Numbered from the stretch's first letter, positions 25,945-36,709 are shown. The stretch is 42,422 nucleotides of DNA from Necropsobacter massiliensis (GCF_000827595.2 NZ_LN776181.1:1-42422), one strand, 5' to 3'. Made by a program: numbers and translations. The notes: generated from the letters alone by a model not told the origin.

Positions 25945-27489
25945 TTAAAACGTTAATTCCAGCCCCAATTCCTGTAACAATCCCTGTTCGGTGAGCAATT
26001 CGTTTTTTATCAGCGGATTGCGCGCCAAATAACCGGGGGCAAAATCCAGCTGCCAGCGGTTCAAAGTGCGGTCGGTTTTCAGACCAATTTGCTCAGTGGT
26101 TTCCGTCGCCTGACGAGATTTATTCAAAATCACCGCTAAACGCAGTAAACGCACCAGCACCAGTACGTCCTGTTCCGTATAACGAGCGAATTTGGCGAAC
26201 TCCGTCGGTTTAAAAGCATTGATCTGATAACGTACCAGCGTTGCCAGTAAACGCTGTTGTTCTTTGTCAAAGCCCGGCAATTCGACATTCTGTAAAATAT
26301 AAGCGGAATGTTTTTGCAACCCTTTATGATTGATCACGATGCCGACCTCATGTAGCCGCGCCGCCCAGAGCAGAATTTCTTTCATCTCATCTGCACATTT
26401 AATCTGCTGCCACGCATTGTAGCGCTCACATAACAACAGCGCGCTGTTATACACTCGCTCCGATTGTGCCCGATCCAGATTAAATTGTTCCGCCAGCCCT
26501 GAGGCGGTGCGCTGGCGAATATCGCTGACCTGAAAATTCTGTTCCAGACTATACATCACGCCTTCACGCAGGGCGCCGTCGGAATAGCGCATGGTCTGAA
26601 TGGCGAAGGTTTCGAATACCGCGCTTAAAATCGCCAATCCGGGCACAAACACATCCGCCCGATCGTCGTTTAAACCGGGTAGGCGCAACGCATCAAAATG
26701 AGAAACCCGTAGCACTTTTTCCGTCAGCTGCGCCAGACGTTGGGCGGTGATTACGCCGTTCGGATCACAATTTGCCATAATCACCTGATAAACGGTTTTG
26801 ATGGTTCCCGATGAGCCCAGCACCGCTTGCCAGCCCAGATTACGGTATTCAAACGCTAGATCCTCAATTTTATTCAGCGCACTTTGTTTTGCCCGCTGAA
26901 AATTTTCCGCCGAAATTTCGCCTTTAGGGAAGAATTTCTTAGCGAAGCTGACGCAGCCCATGTGCCGGCTTTCGGCAATAAGCGGCGTGAAGTTATCGCC
27001 GATGATCATTTCTGTAGAACCGCCGCCGATATCCACTACAAATTTACGCCCGGTTTCCGGCTGGGTGTGGGAAACGCCAGCATAAATGGTCTTTGCTTCG
27101 GTTTGTCCGGTGATAATATTGATAGGATAAGGGAAAACCTGTCCGGCTTGGTATAAAAATTCGTCTTTATTGACCGCACTGCGCAATGTATAGGTACCCA
27201 CCACATTGACATTTTCGGGCTTAAACCCCTGCAATCGCTCAGCAAACAGCGCCAAACAATTGACCCCACGGGTAATTGCCGCTTGGCTTAGTACATTGTG
27301 TTCATCCAACCCTTCTGCTAACTGAACCTTTTGTTTTAAGCGCGACAATACCTGAATCGAGCCATTGATAATGCGTGCCACAATCATATGAAAACTGTTG
27401 GAACCCAAATCAATCGCCGCAATTTCACGTACTTCACCGCGATGATGGGCAAATGCCGTGGCTTTCGCAATTAAATTTTCGTTATTCAT
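25945..27489 (-). CDS. ppx: Exopolyphosphatase Ppx (Ppx/GppA family)
   Basis: Removes terminal phosphate from polyphosphate; relatives (GppA) hydrolyse pppGpp. The 514-residue protein has an N-terminal ASKHA domain with AAIDLGSNSFHMIVA (about 24-38) and DIGGGSTEM (about 152-160), and a C-terminal HD-like helical domain containing RLHEVGIVINHKGLQKHSAY. Its length and C-terminal domain match E. coli Ppx (513 residues) better than the shorter GppA-only view; GppA activity cannot be excluded. No polyphosphate kinase gene is adjacent. It follows tamB by eight bases. Confidence 0.9.
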   Translation of the reverse strand: MNNENLIAKATAFAHHRGEVREIAAIDLGSNSFHMIVARIINGSIQVLSRLKQKVQLAEGLDEHNVLSQAAITRGVNCLALFAERLQGFKPENVNVVGTYTLRSAVNKDEFLYQAGQVFPYPINIITGQTEAKTIYAGVSHTQPETGRKFVVDIGGGSTEMIIGDNFTPLIAESRHMGCVSFAKKFFPKGEISAENFQRAKQSALNKIEDLAFEYRNLGWQAVLGSSGTIKTVYQVIMANCDPNGVITAQRLAQLTEKVLRVSHFDALRLPGLNDDRADVFVPGLAILSAVFETFAIQTMRYSDGALREGVMYSLEQNFQVSDIRQRTASGLAEQFNLDRAQSERVYNSALLLCERYNAWQQIKCADEMKEILLWAARLHEVGIVINHKGLQKHSAYILQNVELPGFDKEQQRLLATLVRYQINAFKPTEFAKFARYTEQDVLVLVRLLRLAVILNKSRQATETTEQIGLKTDRTLNRWQLDFAPGYLARNPLIKNELLTEQGLLQELGLELTF

Positions 27490-27497
27490 AAGACTGC

Positions 27498-30400
27498 CTA
27501 AAATTCAAACTGGTAAAGAAGATCCACCGCCTGATTCACACCGGAAACCGATTGTAAATACAGCTGCGACATGAGCTTATAACGTACCGTAAACTCTGCC
27601 AATCCGTCAAATACGCCGACGCCGTATTTCACCTGCAAACGCGGCGTAATATTGCCGCTGACCACCACTTTCGAGCTGTCACCGACGCCTTGCGTACCCA
27701 AATTGAGATCCTGAATACCGAACGCCTCGCCAATACCGCCGACCAGCTTACCGCTTTTCGCCAGCCCCATACCAAGCAGTGCCACGCCGATAGAACCGCC
27801 AGAACCGCTTTCACCGCTATTTTCTAGCGAGCGACCGGTCAACAAATAAGACAATGCCTGATCCTGCGACATTGCCGGTTCAGAAAACACCGTCACCGTC
27901 GGCGCATCGGCAATCCCGACCACTTTGACGCCAGCAGTCACGCTGCTGTTTTCCATTGCAGTCGGATTGCGAATCGCCTCAATATTCAACATCGGCTGCG
28001 ACGGCATACCGGAAAAGCTAATTTGACCTTTTCGAATAAGCAGATCCTGTCCGAAAGAGGCATATCGCCCGTTTTTCAGATTAATCTGCCCGAATAGCCC
28101 CAGCTTTCCTTTGTCTTGCTGTACCGAGAGCAGACCATCCAAATTCGTATTCAGCCCATAAGCATTTAAATTCACATCATCGCCGATCTGAATTTTCAGA
28201 TCGGAACGGATCAACATACCGCTTTGTGTTTGCGCATTCAGCTGTTTGCCGACGATTTTATCCTTGGTTTTATCCGGTCCGTCCAGAATCACTTCATCAT
28301 CGCTGACCGAAACCGCACTGTCCGGCAGGTTCTCAATGGCAATTCTGGCCCACGGAATATCCACCAACCCGGACAATTCAAGCAGTTTCGGTGTTGCTTT
28401 CATTTCCACATCCGGGCTGACTACCAGTTTTGCCATCGACGGAATATTCAGCTTAAACCGATCCGCTTTGGCATGAACGCGGGTTTCCCATTGCGCCGAA
28501 TCCTTCCAACGGGCTTCGCCGTTAATATCCAACCGGCTGTCCGGCGTTTGAATGCGCCCTTGCAGGGTTGAACTTGTACCGTGGAATGCAATATCTATGC
28601 CGCTGTCTTTAATATCAAACGGCAGCGACTTCATCACTGCGCTTAACTCTTTGAGGTGCAAAGAACCGTTGATCAACGGCGCGTTTAGATTGCCGCCAAA
28701 GGTCAACGCAGCGGCAATTTCGCCGCCGACACTTTCGCCGCTGGACAGCAGCTGATTAGCCAAATTCAGATTAAGCCGATGAATATTCAATGAACCGCCG
28801 AGTGTGCGGCTGTCGGTTAAATCCTGCAATTTCAAATCGGTACTGATACTGCCCTGATTGTGAAGATTGATTTCGGATTTTACGCCGAGCTGATTATTTT
28901 GCAGCTGCGCGTCAACATTGAATTTCGGCACGTCCAATCGGAAAGTGCGGTAATCAATTTTGTGTGCCAAAGATAAATTATTGCCGTCCAGTTGAAGCGC
29001 CAGTTGCATCGGCTTATCCGTAAACCACGCGACATTACCACTGCTGTGCAGTTGCCCTTTAAGCAGCTCCTGCTCAATCAGTCGATTAACCAGTTCCAGA
29101 TTCAGTTTTTTCAGCTCAAATGCAATTTCGCCGTTTGCCCCCGCATTAAAGGCCCGCGGGAAACAAAACAGAATATCCGGATTAGTCCAACAATGTGCGG
29201 ACACATTCACCTGCATGGCGTTATTATCATAATTGAGGTTAATGTTTTGATCGGTTTTCCAACCGCCGACCGGCGAATGAATATTAATATTGCTCAATAC
29301 CCCTTTCCAAACCTGCGAAGTGCGGTCGAAATTTCCGCTTAAATGTAAATTTGCCGATGCCGGTTCGCCCTGCGATTGCAGCTGCAAACTGTGATTTTTT
29401 TCATCGCCGCTGGCTCTCAGCGTTGCGTTGCTGATGCGCACATCGTTATAGCTCAAACCGTTCAGCGCCAATGCCATATTGCCTTGAATCAGGTTTGCCG
29501 AACTGAGGCGACCTTGCAGCGTAATATTATCCAAATTCAGATCCTGAAAACGGATACGGCTGCCAGCAAAATCTACGTTCACATTCGGTTCACGAATATT
29601 GCCGCCCAGATTCGCGCTACCTTTCAGTGAGGCGGATAACCCGGGCAATAAACCGCGTAAATCGGGCGCATTAACTGTCAGCGCCAAATCCGATTGCTCG
29701 CTTAACTCGCCTTGTAGGGCGATTTTATTGTCGCCATAATTCAGCGACAACTGCGGAATATGCAACAATTTTTCCTGATTCGCGCTCAAACTGCCGTTCA
29801 GGTTCAGCGCGCGTTGTGACAGCGAGCCCTGAATATTCAATTCTGGCACCTCAACCGACCAGCGCTCATCGCCAATCTGCCCGTTAGTCAGGATTTTGCC
29901 GGAAACCACCGCCGGCATCGCGGGTAAATACTCGCCGACGTTCATGCCAGCAAAATCCAACTCGCTTTGCCATTGCACTCCCTGCCGCCAATCTGCGTTC
30001 CCCTGCAATGTGGTGCTGCCTTTTAGCGCGTTTAGCTGAAATTTTTCTATGTGCAGATGTGACAATCCTCCGTTCAATGCCGCGTCGATTTGCGTTTTTG
30101 GCGCGCCCATACCGACAATATCGGCGTTCAACGTTGCCTGATAACGGAGTAAATCGCCGTTGACTTCCAGCGCCAGCCCCTTGATTTGCAACGGATCCGG
30201 CGCGTTTTTAGCAAACGGATACTGCACTTTTTGGCTGTCCAAATGCAGGCTAAACGGCGTTTTTTGCTCGTTCAGATTCACCTTCGCCGTCAACAGCGCT
30301 TGCGCCGCACCTTCAGTTTGAAGAGAAAGTGCGGTCTGTTTTTTTAGATTTCCTGACAGTTCAAGGCGGACTTGGCTTTCCGGTAACAAGAGCTGATTAT

Positions 30401-31436
30401 TCTGCATGAATGGGTTAATCGCCGTCTGAATCACGAAATCCAGCGGAAAATCGCCGTTCAGCTGCATCGTTCCCTGCCCTTGCAAGGTTCCCAGCGAGCT
30501 TTCTAGCTGCAATGTTTGCAACGCCACCGCGTAGCCCGTGGCATCAGCCTGTAACTGAAGATGCGGAACGCTGATTTGCTGCACCGAATCGCCGATTTCA
30601 TGGCGATATTCCCAGTTTTCGCCCTGAATATCCTGAATGTGCATATCGAACGGTAACTCCACCGAGACCAACTCCGCCAACAGCGGCGGCGTCAGGCGTT
30701 GTTCCAATTCATCCCAGTTAAGCGTGTTCTTGCTTTGCGCTTCCGGTGCGCTCTGCTCCACGGTTTTCTTCACTGCGGCTTCAACAATAGCGGCTTTACT
30801 GACCTTGGTTTCCATAGAAAGATTATCGATACGGGTCGGCAGCAAGGTAAAACCGCTGTCATTATTCAACTCCAGTGCAGTTTGAAAACGCGCCAAACCG
30901 ATGAGCGTGTTATCCACCTGCACACCTACATTTTCTACCGCAACTCGACGCACAGACAGGGCAACCGGCAATGTGATACGCTGCATCGGCGTACTATTCT
31001 GCGTTTTTTCTTCTGCCGGCGGCAAGGCGGCGGTATCCACCTGAATCTGCGTACCGCTGATACTTAAATCTTCCACACAAATCTGCCCCTGCAACAAACA
31101 GCGCAGATCCAACTGCAAGCGCGCCTGTTCAATCAGGCTGTCAACGCCCTGCGACTGAAAACGGATATTATTCAGCACCAGCCCATCTTGCAGACCGCCC
31201 TCAATCCGTTCAATGGCAAGACTGTCCATCAGTTTATCCACAAGCCGAAGCGCGCCGCGTTGCCCAGCATCCGTGATGAAGGTGGCGGACAAACCAAAAA
31301 CAGTGCAAAAAACTACCGCACTTACCGCGCACAATGCCCGCTTACAGCGCTTTCTGTTGCCTGTTCTACCGGCTTTATCCGTCGCGCCGTCACCGTCTTC
31401 CGCGCGCTTGTCTTTTTCTTCGATGTGCTCTGTCAT
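27498..31436 (-). CDS. tamB: Translocation and assembly module protein TamB
   Basis: Inner-membrane-anchored AsmA-like bridge protein that works with TamA in outer-membrane protein assembly and lipid transfer. The 1312-residue protein has a basic cytoplasmic N-terminus, one membrane anchor at about 35-56, a very long beta-rich periplasmic region that would form a hydrophobic groove, and the conserved C-terminal DUF490/TamB domain (about 950-1312) ending in an aromatic residue, YQFEF. tamA lies 12 bases upstream. Uptake signals at 28943, 29318, 30327 and 31315 lie inside. Confidence 0.96.
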   Translation of the reverse strand: MTEHIEEKDKRAEDGDGATDKAGRTGNRKRCKRALCAVSAVVFCTVFGLSATFITDAGQRGALRLVDKLMDSLAIERIEGGLQDGLVLNNIRFQSQGVDSLIEQARLQLDLRCLLQGQICVEDLSISGTQIQVDTAALPPAEEKTQNSTPMQRITLPVALSVRRVAVENVGVQVDNTLIGLARFQTALELNNDSGFTLLPTRIDNLSMETKVSKAAIVEAAVKKTVEQSAPEAQSKNTLNWDELEQRLTPPLLAELVSVELPFDMHIQDIQGENWEYRHEIGDSVQQISVPHLQLQADATGYAVALQTLQLESSLGTLQGQGTMQLNGDFPLDFVIQTAINPFMQNNQLLLPESQVRLELSGNLKKQTALSLQTEGAAQALLTAKVNLNEQKTPFSLHLDSQKVQYPFAKNAPDPLQIKGLALEVNGDLLRYQATLNADIVGMGAPKTQIDAALNGGLSHLHIEKFQLNALKGSTTLQGNADWRQGVQWQSELDFAGMNVGEYLPAMPAVVSGKILTNGQIGDERWSVEVPELNIQGSLSQRALNLNGSLSANQEKLLHIPQLSLNYGDNKIALQGELSEQSDLALTVNAPDLRGLLPGLSASLKGSANLGGNIREPNVNVDFAGSRIRFQDLNLDNITLQGRLSSANLIQGNMALALNGLSYNDVRISNATLRASGDEKNHSLQLQSQGEPASANLHLSGNFDRTSQVWKGVLSNINIHSPVGGWKTDQNINLNYDNNAMQVNVSAHCWTNPDILFCFPRAFNAGANGEIAFELKKLNLELVNRLIEQELLKGQLHSSGNVAWFTDKPMQLALQLDGNNLSLAHKIDYRTFRLDVPKFNVDAQLQNNQLGVKSEINLHNQGSISTDLKLQDLTDSRTLGGSLNIHRLNLNLANQLLSSGESVGGEIAAALTFGGNLNAPLINGSLHLKELSAVMKSLPFDIKDSGIDIAFHGTSSTLQGRIQTPDSRLDINGEARWKDSAQWETRVHAKADRFKLNIPSMAKLVVSPDVEMKATPKLLELSGLVDIPWARIAIENLPDSAVSVSDDEVILDGPDKTKDKIVGKQLNAQTQSGMLIRSDLKIQIGDDVNLNAYGLNTNLDGLLSVQQDKGKLGLFGQINLKNGRYASFGQDLLIRKGQISFSGMPSQPMLNIEAIRNPTAMENSSVTAGVKVVGIADAPTVTVFSEPAMSQDQALSYLLTGRSLENSGESGSGGSIGVALLGMGLAKSGKLVGGIGEAFGIQDLNLGTQGVGDSSKVVVSGNITPRLQVKYGVGVFDGLAEFTVRYKLMSQLYLQSVSGVNQAVDLLYQFEF

Positions 31437-31448
31437 GCCTGAACCTAT

Positions 31449-33206
31449 TTATAATTCCGAACCTAATCCGATGTAAAACTGAATATTTTTGCTGTCGTCT
31501 TTATCGCGAATCGGTGTAGCGATATCCAGTTTAATCGCCCCGACCGGTGATGCCCAGCGCACACCGAAGCCGGCACCGTAACGCAACTCGGCGGCACTGA
31601 AAGAATTGGCGGCTAACCCGGTATCGGCAAAAGTCGCCAGCCACCAGCCATCATAAACTTGATATTGATATTCCAGCGAGCCGGTCACCAAACGTGAGGC
31701 ACCAACTAATTTGCCAGCAGCGTCTTTGGGTGAGATTTTTTTATAACCGTAACCGCGCACACTGCGATCACCGCCAGCAAAGAATCGCAGTGCGGGCGGA
31801 ATTTTATTAATATTTGCTGTATGCAGCCAGCCGATTTCGGCACGGGCAACAACGCGGTGATTTTCGGCATAAGTACGAATCCACGCGCTAGACGCCTGAA
31901 TTTTGAGGAAGTTGACATCCGATAACCACAACTTCTGCCCTAAATCCAGAGTAATCCGCTGCGAATCGCCCCAAGTCGGAAACAGCCCGCCCTGCAAACG
32001 GGTTCGTGAAGCGGAGGCGGTGGGATACAGTAAGAATGTGGTATCCGATACGCTTGCTTGGGTAAAAGAATCATATCGCATGCGCAGCCCCAGAGAATGT
32101 TGCCAGCCGGTCGGACGGTTCCAGTAGCGCAGTGCGGCAAAAGTCGCTGCTGTGGTATCCGTATCATTGTCGTTTTCCCGCTCAAAACCGGTGGAAAACT
32201 CATAGTAATATTTCAGCGGATTTTTCAACAACGGCATTTTATAGGTGGCTTCCAGCGTTTGCTTAGGCGCGGATAAATACAGATTAGTATGAAAACTGTG
32301 TCCGCGGTCGTTAATCCAAGGTTTAGTCCAGCCGAATTGAAAGCGCGGTCCCACATCGGAAGAATAGCCGATCCCCACGTCCATGGCATTTTTTTTGCGC
32401 GGATACAGCAACACATCCACATCAACCACTTTTTTTTCTTCATCCAATTTCGGCTGTAACAGCACGGAGCTGAACCAGTTGGAGGAGGTATAATCGTTGG
32501 TCAGCGCCGATAAATCATTAATGGAATACGGATCACCCGGCTGAATCTGCATAATGTTACGCAGGTAATCCTCACGGATTTGCGAGCGGGCAAAGCTAAA
32601 GCGCCCAAAACGATAACGCTCACCGCTGTTGAAAATGATTTTCCACCACGCCTGATTGGTGGAGGGTTTAACTTCCAGCCGGGATTGTTCAAACTCGGCA
32701 TCAAAATAACCGCGCCCCTGCGCGAGGGATTGCAGGCTGCTTTTATAGCCGTCATAAACCGAGTGATACAGCATATCGCCTTTTTTCGGCAATTTTTTAT
32801 CTAACGCGCGAAAAGCCTCATCTTCTGCTGCCTGTCCGCGCAGGGTAATATCCGTCGCTTCAATGCGTACCGGCTTGCCGGCATTCACATCCGCCACCAG
32901 CAGCGGACGCTTTCCGCCCGATTGAGCCGGTTGTAACGAAAAGTCAATTTGAATATTGTAATAACCGTACACCCGCAAAGCTTTGCTGATCGCCTCGCGC
33001 ACCAATTGTTGATAACGTTCGGAACCGTCGGCTTCTTCTTTATCAATCATGGCGGTATAAATATTGACGTTTTCGATCGCTTTAACGCCCTTTACTCCGA
33101 TCACCTTAAGATCAACCGTATGCTCGGCCAAAGAGGGTAAACTCAGCGCGCAGCAGGCGCAAAGCACGGCAAAACGGGCCGCTAAAAACTTTTTTTTGTG
33201 ATACAT
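31449..33206 (-). CDS. tamA: Outer membrane translocation and assembly module protein TamA
   Basis: Omp85-family beta-barrel that partners TamB. The 585-residue precursor has a Sec signal peptide ending near LPSLAEH (about 28), three POTRA domains to about residue 270, and a 16-strand barrel containing the Omp85 lid-lock motif VRGY (in [10 protein letters not shown]) and a C-terminal strand FYIGLGSEL. Its ATG is preceded by GGGGAATT. Confidence 0.96.
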   Translation of the reverse strand: MYHKKKFLAARFAVLCACCALSLPSLAEHTVDLKVIGVKGVKAIENVNIYTAMIDKEEADGSERYQQLVREAISKALRVYGYYNIQIDFSLQPAQSGGKRPLLVADVNAGKPVRIEATDITLRGQAAEDEAFRALDKKLPKKGDMLYHSVYDGYKSSLQSLAQGRGYFDAEFEQSRLEVKPSTNQAWWKIIFNSGERYRFGRFSFARSQIREDYLRNIMQIQPGDPYSINDLSALTNDYTSSNWFSSVLLQPKLDEEKKVVDVDVLLYPRKKNAMDVGIGYSSDVGPRFQFGWTKPWINDRGHSFHTNLYLSAPKQTLEATYKMPLLKNPLKYYYEFSTGFERENDNDTDTTAATFAALRYWNRPTGWQHSLGLRMRYDSFTQASVSDTTFLLYPTASASRTRLQGGLFPTWGDSQRITLDLGQKLWLSDVNFLKIQASSAWIRTYAENHRVVARAEIGWLHTANINKIPPALRFFAGGDRSVRGYGYKKISPKDAAGKLVGASRLVTGSLEYQYQVYDGWWLATFADTGLAANSFSAAELRYGAGFGVRWASPVGAIKLDIATPIRDKDDSKNIQFYIGLGSEL

Positions 33207-33232
33207 AAATTCCCCTAGCGAAAGTTGTCCCT

Positions 33233-33261
33233 AGTTTACTTTTAAGATCAAGGGTTAGCAA
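33233..33261 (-). promoter_or_regulatory. Likely tamAB-ppx promoter
   Basis: On the minus strand TTGCTA (33256-33261), a 17-base spacer and TAAACT (33233-33238) form a moderate sigma-70 promoter, about 27 bases upstream of the tamA ATG. An uptake signal (33266) overlaps just upstream. Confidence 0.45.
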
Positions 33262-33295
33262 TGCAAAGTGCGGTCGGTTTTACGATAATTTACAT

Positions 33296-33323
33296 AAAAA
33301 AACAGCCGGTAAATCACCGGCTG
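33296..33323 (-). terminator. Terminator of cyaA-narP
   Basis: CAGCCGGT (33303-33310) pairs with ACCGGCTG (33316-33323) around a five-base loop; on the minus strand it is followed by seven T residues. It is 17 bases past the narP stop. Confidence 0.92.
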
Positions 33324-33339
33324 CTCCCTCGGATAATCG

Positions 33340-33969
33340 TTATGCGCCATGATGTTTAAAATACAATACGGTGGCGGCAACGCGCGAATGCACGTTCAAC
33401 TTACGCAACAGATTGCGAATATGCACTTTCACGGTTTCTTCCGAGATAAACAGCTGTCCAGCAATCCGCTTGTTAGACAAGCCTGTGGCAATCAAGCGCA
33501 ACACATCCATTTCCCGGTCGGTCAGCAAATGAATCGGATCCTGCTGCGGGCGCTGTTCCAGTAATAAATCTTTAATGGAATCGCTTAAAATCACTTCACC
33601 TTGAGCAATACGCTTAATCTGCGCCAGCAGCGTATCCGGCTCCGTATCTTTCAGCAGATAGCCGTCCGCACCAGCATCAATCAGTTTGAAAATGTCGTTT
33701 TTATCGTCGGAAACGGTCAGAATCACAATTCGTGCATCGATATTTTCATCGCGCAGCGCTTTCAGCGTATCCAGCCCGGACAGCCCTTTCATATTCAAAT
33801 CCAAAATAATCAAATCCGGTGCGCTACGTAACGCTAAATTAATGCCCTCGGCGCCGTTGCCGGCATCCCCGACCACTTCAAAAATCACATCCAGCTCAAG
33901 TAATTGCTTAATGCCGCGACGCATTAACGGATGATCATCAATGATGACGACTTTCATTTTATCAGACAT
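33340..33969 (-). CDS. narP: Nitrate/nitrite response regulator NarP
   Basis: Two-component response regulator of the NarL/FixJ type that controls anaerobic nitrate and nitrite respiration. From the ATG at 33969 the product has 209 residues: a receiver domain with D11-D12, phospho-acceptor D57 and K107, and a LuxR-type HTH from about 145 (LTDREMDVLRLIATG). This start gives MSDKMKVVIIDDHP and has GGGGGA just upstream; an alternative ATG at 33984 overlaps the cyaA stop as ATGA and would add five residues. No sensor kinase (narQ) is next to it. It is directly downstream of cyaA. Confidence 0.9.
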   Translation of the reverse strand: MSDKMKVVIIDDHPLMRRGIKQLLELDVIFEVVGDAGNGAEGINLALRSAPDLIILDLNMKGLSGLDTLKALRDENIDARIVILTVSDDKNDIFKLIDAGADGYLLKDTEPDTLLAQIKRIAQGEVILSDSIKDLLLEQRPQQDPIHLLTDREMDVLRLIATGLSNKRIAGQLFISEETVKVHIRNLLRKLNVHSRVAATVLYFKHHGA

Positions 33970-33980
33970 ATATCCCCCGA

Positions 33981-36491
33981 TCATGACAATACCCGGCGAC
34001 TGTGAAACGGCAAGATTTTCACCCCATCGTCACCGGATAATAATTGATAAAATTGCGGATAATTAAAATTACGTTGGACGATTTTATACGGATTATCGCC
34101 GCCGTCAAATCCCGCCGATTGATAAATGTGATTGATCTCATGAATTTTGCGCTCTTTAGAGCCTTCACAGTGCCGATAAATCTCAATTCGGTTAGCTTCG
34201 TCCAGAATATACACATTGAAAGATTTATTCGGGTTATCTTCAAAGAAAAACTGTAAAAAACCTTCGCTGGCAAAAGCATCGATTTCATAAGGATAGCGTT
34301 TCTTATTGGCCAACACCTCGGCTTCTTTTTCTTCAATGGTGCCTTGTAACGCGGTATTGAAATCCTCATTATAAATTCTGGTGTTTGTTCCTTGAATTTC
34401 CTGTAGGCTAATACCGCGCGCCTCAAAGAAAAACTGCCAGTTTCTGCCGGCAACGCGCAATAAATTGTTCTGCGGTACATCGCTGGTACCGATTTGAATA
34501 CTGATACATTTATTGATTAAAGCGGTCACGATATTGCGCAGCGTGTTCTGGTAATAACGGCTGTAGCAGAACACATTGACCGACTGTGGCGATGCCGCGC
34601 CGCGATAGATTTTATTCGACAAGACTTTTAACGCCAGCAAAATGGCGTTCGGCCCTTCAAAATGCAGGGTGCGGATCTCATTCCAAACATTGCGGTAGGT
34701 CAAATCGATACTGCCGACCAAACTTTCTTCCGCCGGTCCAAAGCTGAACAGATCGCTCGGTACGATAGTAGACTTCGCCTGTTGCAGGTGCACGGTCGGA
34801 TCGGATACCAGATTGATCGCCACCACCAAATTTCGGATTTCACAATTACGGTTTAGTTCCCCGTTGCTGACCGACGGCACGCTGACCGGCAACGATAAAC
34901 GCAAATCGGTGACAAACCGGCGCAATGTATCTTTGCTCAGGTTCGGGCTGGAAATATGCAGTCCGGTATTGGATGTCAATAGACGGTTAAAATACGCCCA
35001 GGCAACCAGCTTGTTCAGGCTCTCGCCATATTCCACATAACGCTGCTGCTCAAATCCTTTAATATCGGGCGTTTGATTGACCATGTACCAGCCGTCTTTA
35101 AAGAATTTATTATTTTTTACCTCAATGAAGGTTAAATTTTTCTCCGATAAATCGGCGGAAATCATAGAATTCAATAAGGTGATTTTGCCCGGCAATTCTT
35201 CAAACGCGGTGTACAGCTTACGTGTCAGAATGCTGATATCCTGCGGCATAATTGAGGCGTTAACCTTATATTTGCGCGCAAACTGCACCAAATGGCGATA
35301 ACTGTGCATTAAGAATTTAATCAGATTATTATAACTTTCGCGCGCACGTTTAATTTTCCAGCAGGCATGGCAATTTAATTCGGCCACCACATCTTCCGAC
35401 CAGCCCCAGTCTTTCACCAGTCGGCTTAAGCGCAGAAAACGCCAGTTGGTTTCCCGCGGACTTTGTCCATATTCATTGGATTTAATATAAAAACAGCGGC
35501 GCAGAAAATCCAAGCGTTTAAATTCATTTAAACTGTTGAGATATTTGCTCGCCCGTTCCAGCATGGTCAAATAGGGATCAAAATGATGATTCAGCTCACC
35601 GCGCAACAATTGATGCTTAAATTCCTGCGCAATCAAATAGGTGTTCGGATATTCCCACGAATAGATTTCCAGCAGCAAAATTTTCAAGACGGATTTATAC
35701 GGCGCATCAATACCTTTGTACAGCTGCCATAAACTCGCACCAAAATATTCATTGGCGGAAAACGCCCCCAATCCGCCGAAATCCACCCAGTCGTCCATAT
35801 TGATGACTTTTGCGCGCGCCAGACGTTCTACTTCCGCCTCATAATCGGTTTCCTGCTCCACCGCCAAATGTAGCCATAGCAGAGGCTTGCCCGCCAGACG
35901 GATAACCGAGCGATAAAATTCATCCAGCAACAGCATATATTGCGCCGAACCACAATTGTCCGCGGTCAGCGGTTCCACATAACGGAAACTGCGAAACCGC
36001 TGCTGATCCATAAAATATAAATTTATCTCTACCCCAAGCCCTAATGCCCAGTGTCGTAATAAATCGGCTTTTTTAAGCAGCAGATTTTTCGCCTCAAGGG
36101 TTAAATCTTCGCGATGACATACCCAAATATCCAGATCCGAGTTCGGCGTCTGACTGACGGAAGCAATGCTGCCCATAACATACACACCCAGCATCGGCGG
36201 CAAAGTGCGGTCGGAAAATGCTTTAATTTTCGCCTCCAATGCGGCGGCCTCCGACTCAGGCAAATGTAAAAACAAATAATGATGCTGGTAGGCGGATAAT
36301 TTGAAATCAGCGATCCCTGCCGGGGCATTTTCGACATAACCCGGTAAATTGATATGATTAATATTTAACAGCAAGGTAATGACTTGAAACACTTGTTGGA
36401 ACTGTTCCGAGCTGCCCGATAATGCACGTTCGAAACGCAATTTATCCAAGTATTCCACTTGTTTTCTTGCACGCTTAAAATCGTAATTCAA
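33981..36491 (-). CDS. cyaA: Class I adenylate cyclase CyaA
   Basis: Makes cAMP from ATP, the effector of CRP, under control of the glucose phosphotransferase system. The 836-residue protein has an N-terminal catalytic nucleotidyltransferase-fold domain with G107-S108 and D119-x-D121 in YVMGSIASVSQTPNSDLDIW, and a C-terminal glucose-regulated domain. The start codon is TTG (36489-36491), supported by AGGATA six bases upstream and by the family N-terminus; E. coli cyaA also starts with TTG. It is divergent from hemC as in E. coli. Confidence 0.95.
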   Translation of the reverse strand: MNYDFKRARKQVEYLDKLRFERALSGSSEQFQQVFQVITLLLNINHINLPGYVENAPAGIADFKLSAYQHHYLFLHLPESEAAALEAKIKAFSDRTLPPMLGVYVMGSIASVSQTPNSDLDIWVCHREDLTLEAKNLLLKKADLLRHWALGLGVEINLYFMDQQRFRSFRYVEPLTADNCGSAQYMLLLDEFYRSVIRLAGKPLLWLHLAVEQETDYEAEVERLARAKVINMDDWVDFGGLGAFSANEYFGASLWQLYKGIDAPYKSVLKILLLEIYSWEYPNTYLIAQEFKHQLLRGELNHHFDPYLTMLERASKYLNSLNEFKRLDFLRRCFYIKSNEYGQSPRETNWRFLRLSRLVKDWGWSEDVVAELNCHACWKIKRARESYNNLIKFLMHSYRHLVQFARKYKVNASIMPQDISILTRKLYTAFEELPGKITLLNSMISADLSEKNLTFIEVKNNKFFKDGWYMVNQTPDIKGFEQQRYVEYGESLNKLVAWAYFNRLLTSNTGLHISSPNLSKDTLRRFVTDLRLSLPVSVPSVSNGELNRNCEIRNLVVAINLVSDPTVHLQQAKSTIVPSDLFSFGPAEESLVGSIDLTYRNVWNEIRTLHFEGPNAILLALKVLSNKIYRGAASPQSVNVFCYSRYYQNTLRNIVTALINKCISIQIGTSDVPQNNLLRVAGRNWQFFFEARGISLQEIQGTNTRIYNEDFNTALQGTIEEKEAEVLANKKRYPYEIDAFASEGFLQFFFEDNPNKSFNVYILDEANRIEIYRHCEGSKERKIHEINHIYQSAGFDGGDNPYKIVQRNFNYPQFYQLLSGDDGVKILPFHSRRVLS

Positions 36492-36647
36492 ACAATATCC
36501 TAGAAATTGGGGAAGGTTTTAACATCGCAGAAAATCACATTACATGATTGCAACAGTAAATTACCGTTCGGTAAAACGGAACCCGTTTATCTTCGGTCCT
36601 CTACTCTATCACTTGGTTCCGATGAAAGCAAAAAATTTAAATCAAAA

Positions 36648-36676
36648 CTGACATTTTTCAGCAACAATGATAGGAT
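36648..36676 (+). promoter_or_regulatory. Likely hemCDXY promoter
   Basis: CTGACA (36648-36653), a 17-base spacer and TAGGAT (36671-36676) form a reasonable sigma-70 promoter 33 bases before the hemC ATG. I see no clear CRP site in the 218-base cyaA-hemC gap, only a TCACA half-site. Confidence 0.5.
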
Positions 36677-36709
36677 AAGCCTAACATTGATAATCGGATC
36701 CGAGTTGCT

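Noticed and set aside
36492-36709. CRP autoregulation site in the cyaA-hemC gap
   Set aside because: Only one TCACA half-site is visible; the partner half matches at one position of five.
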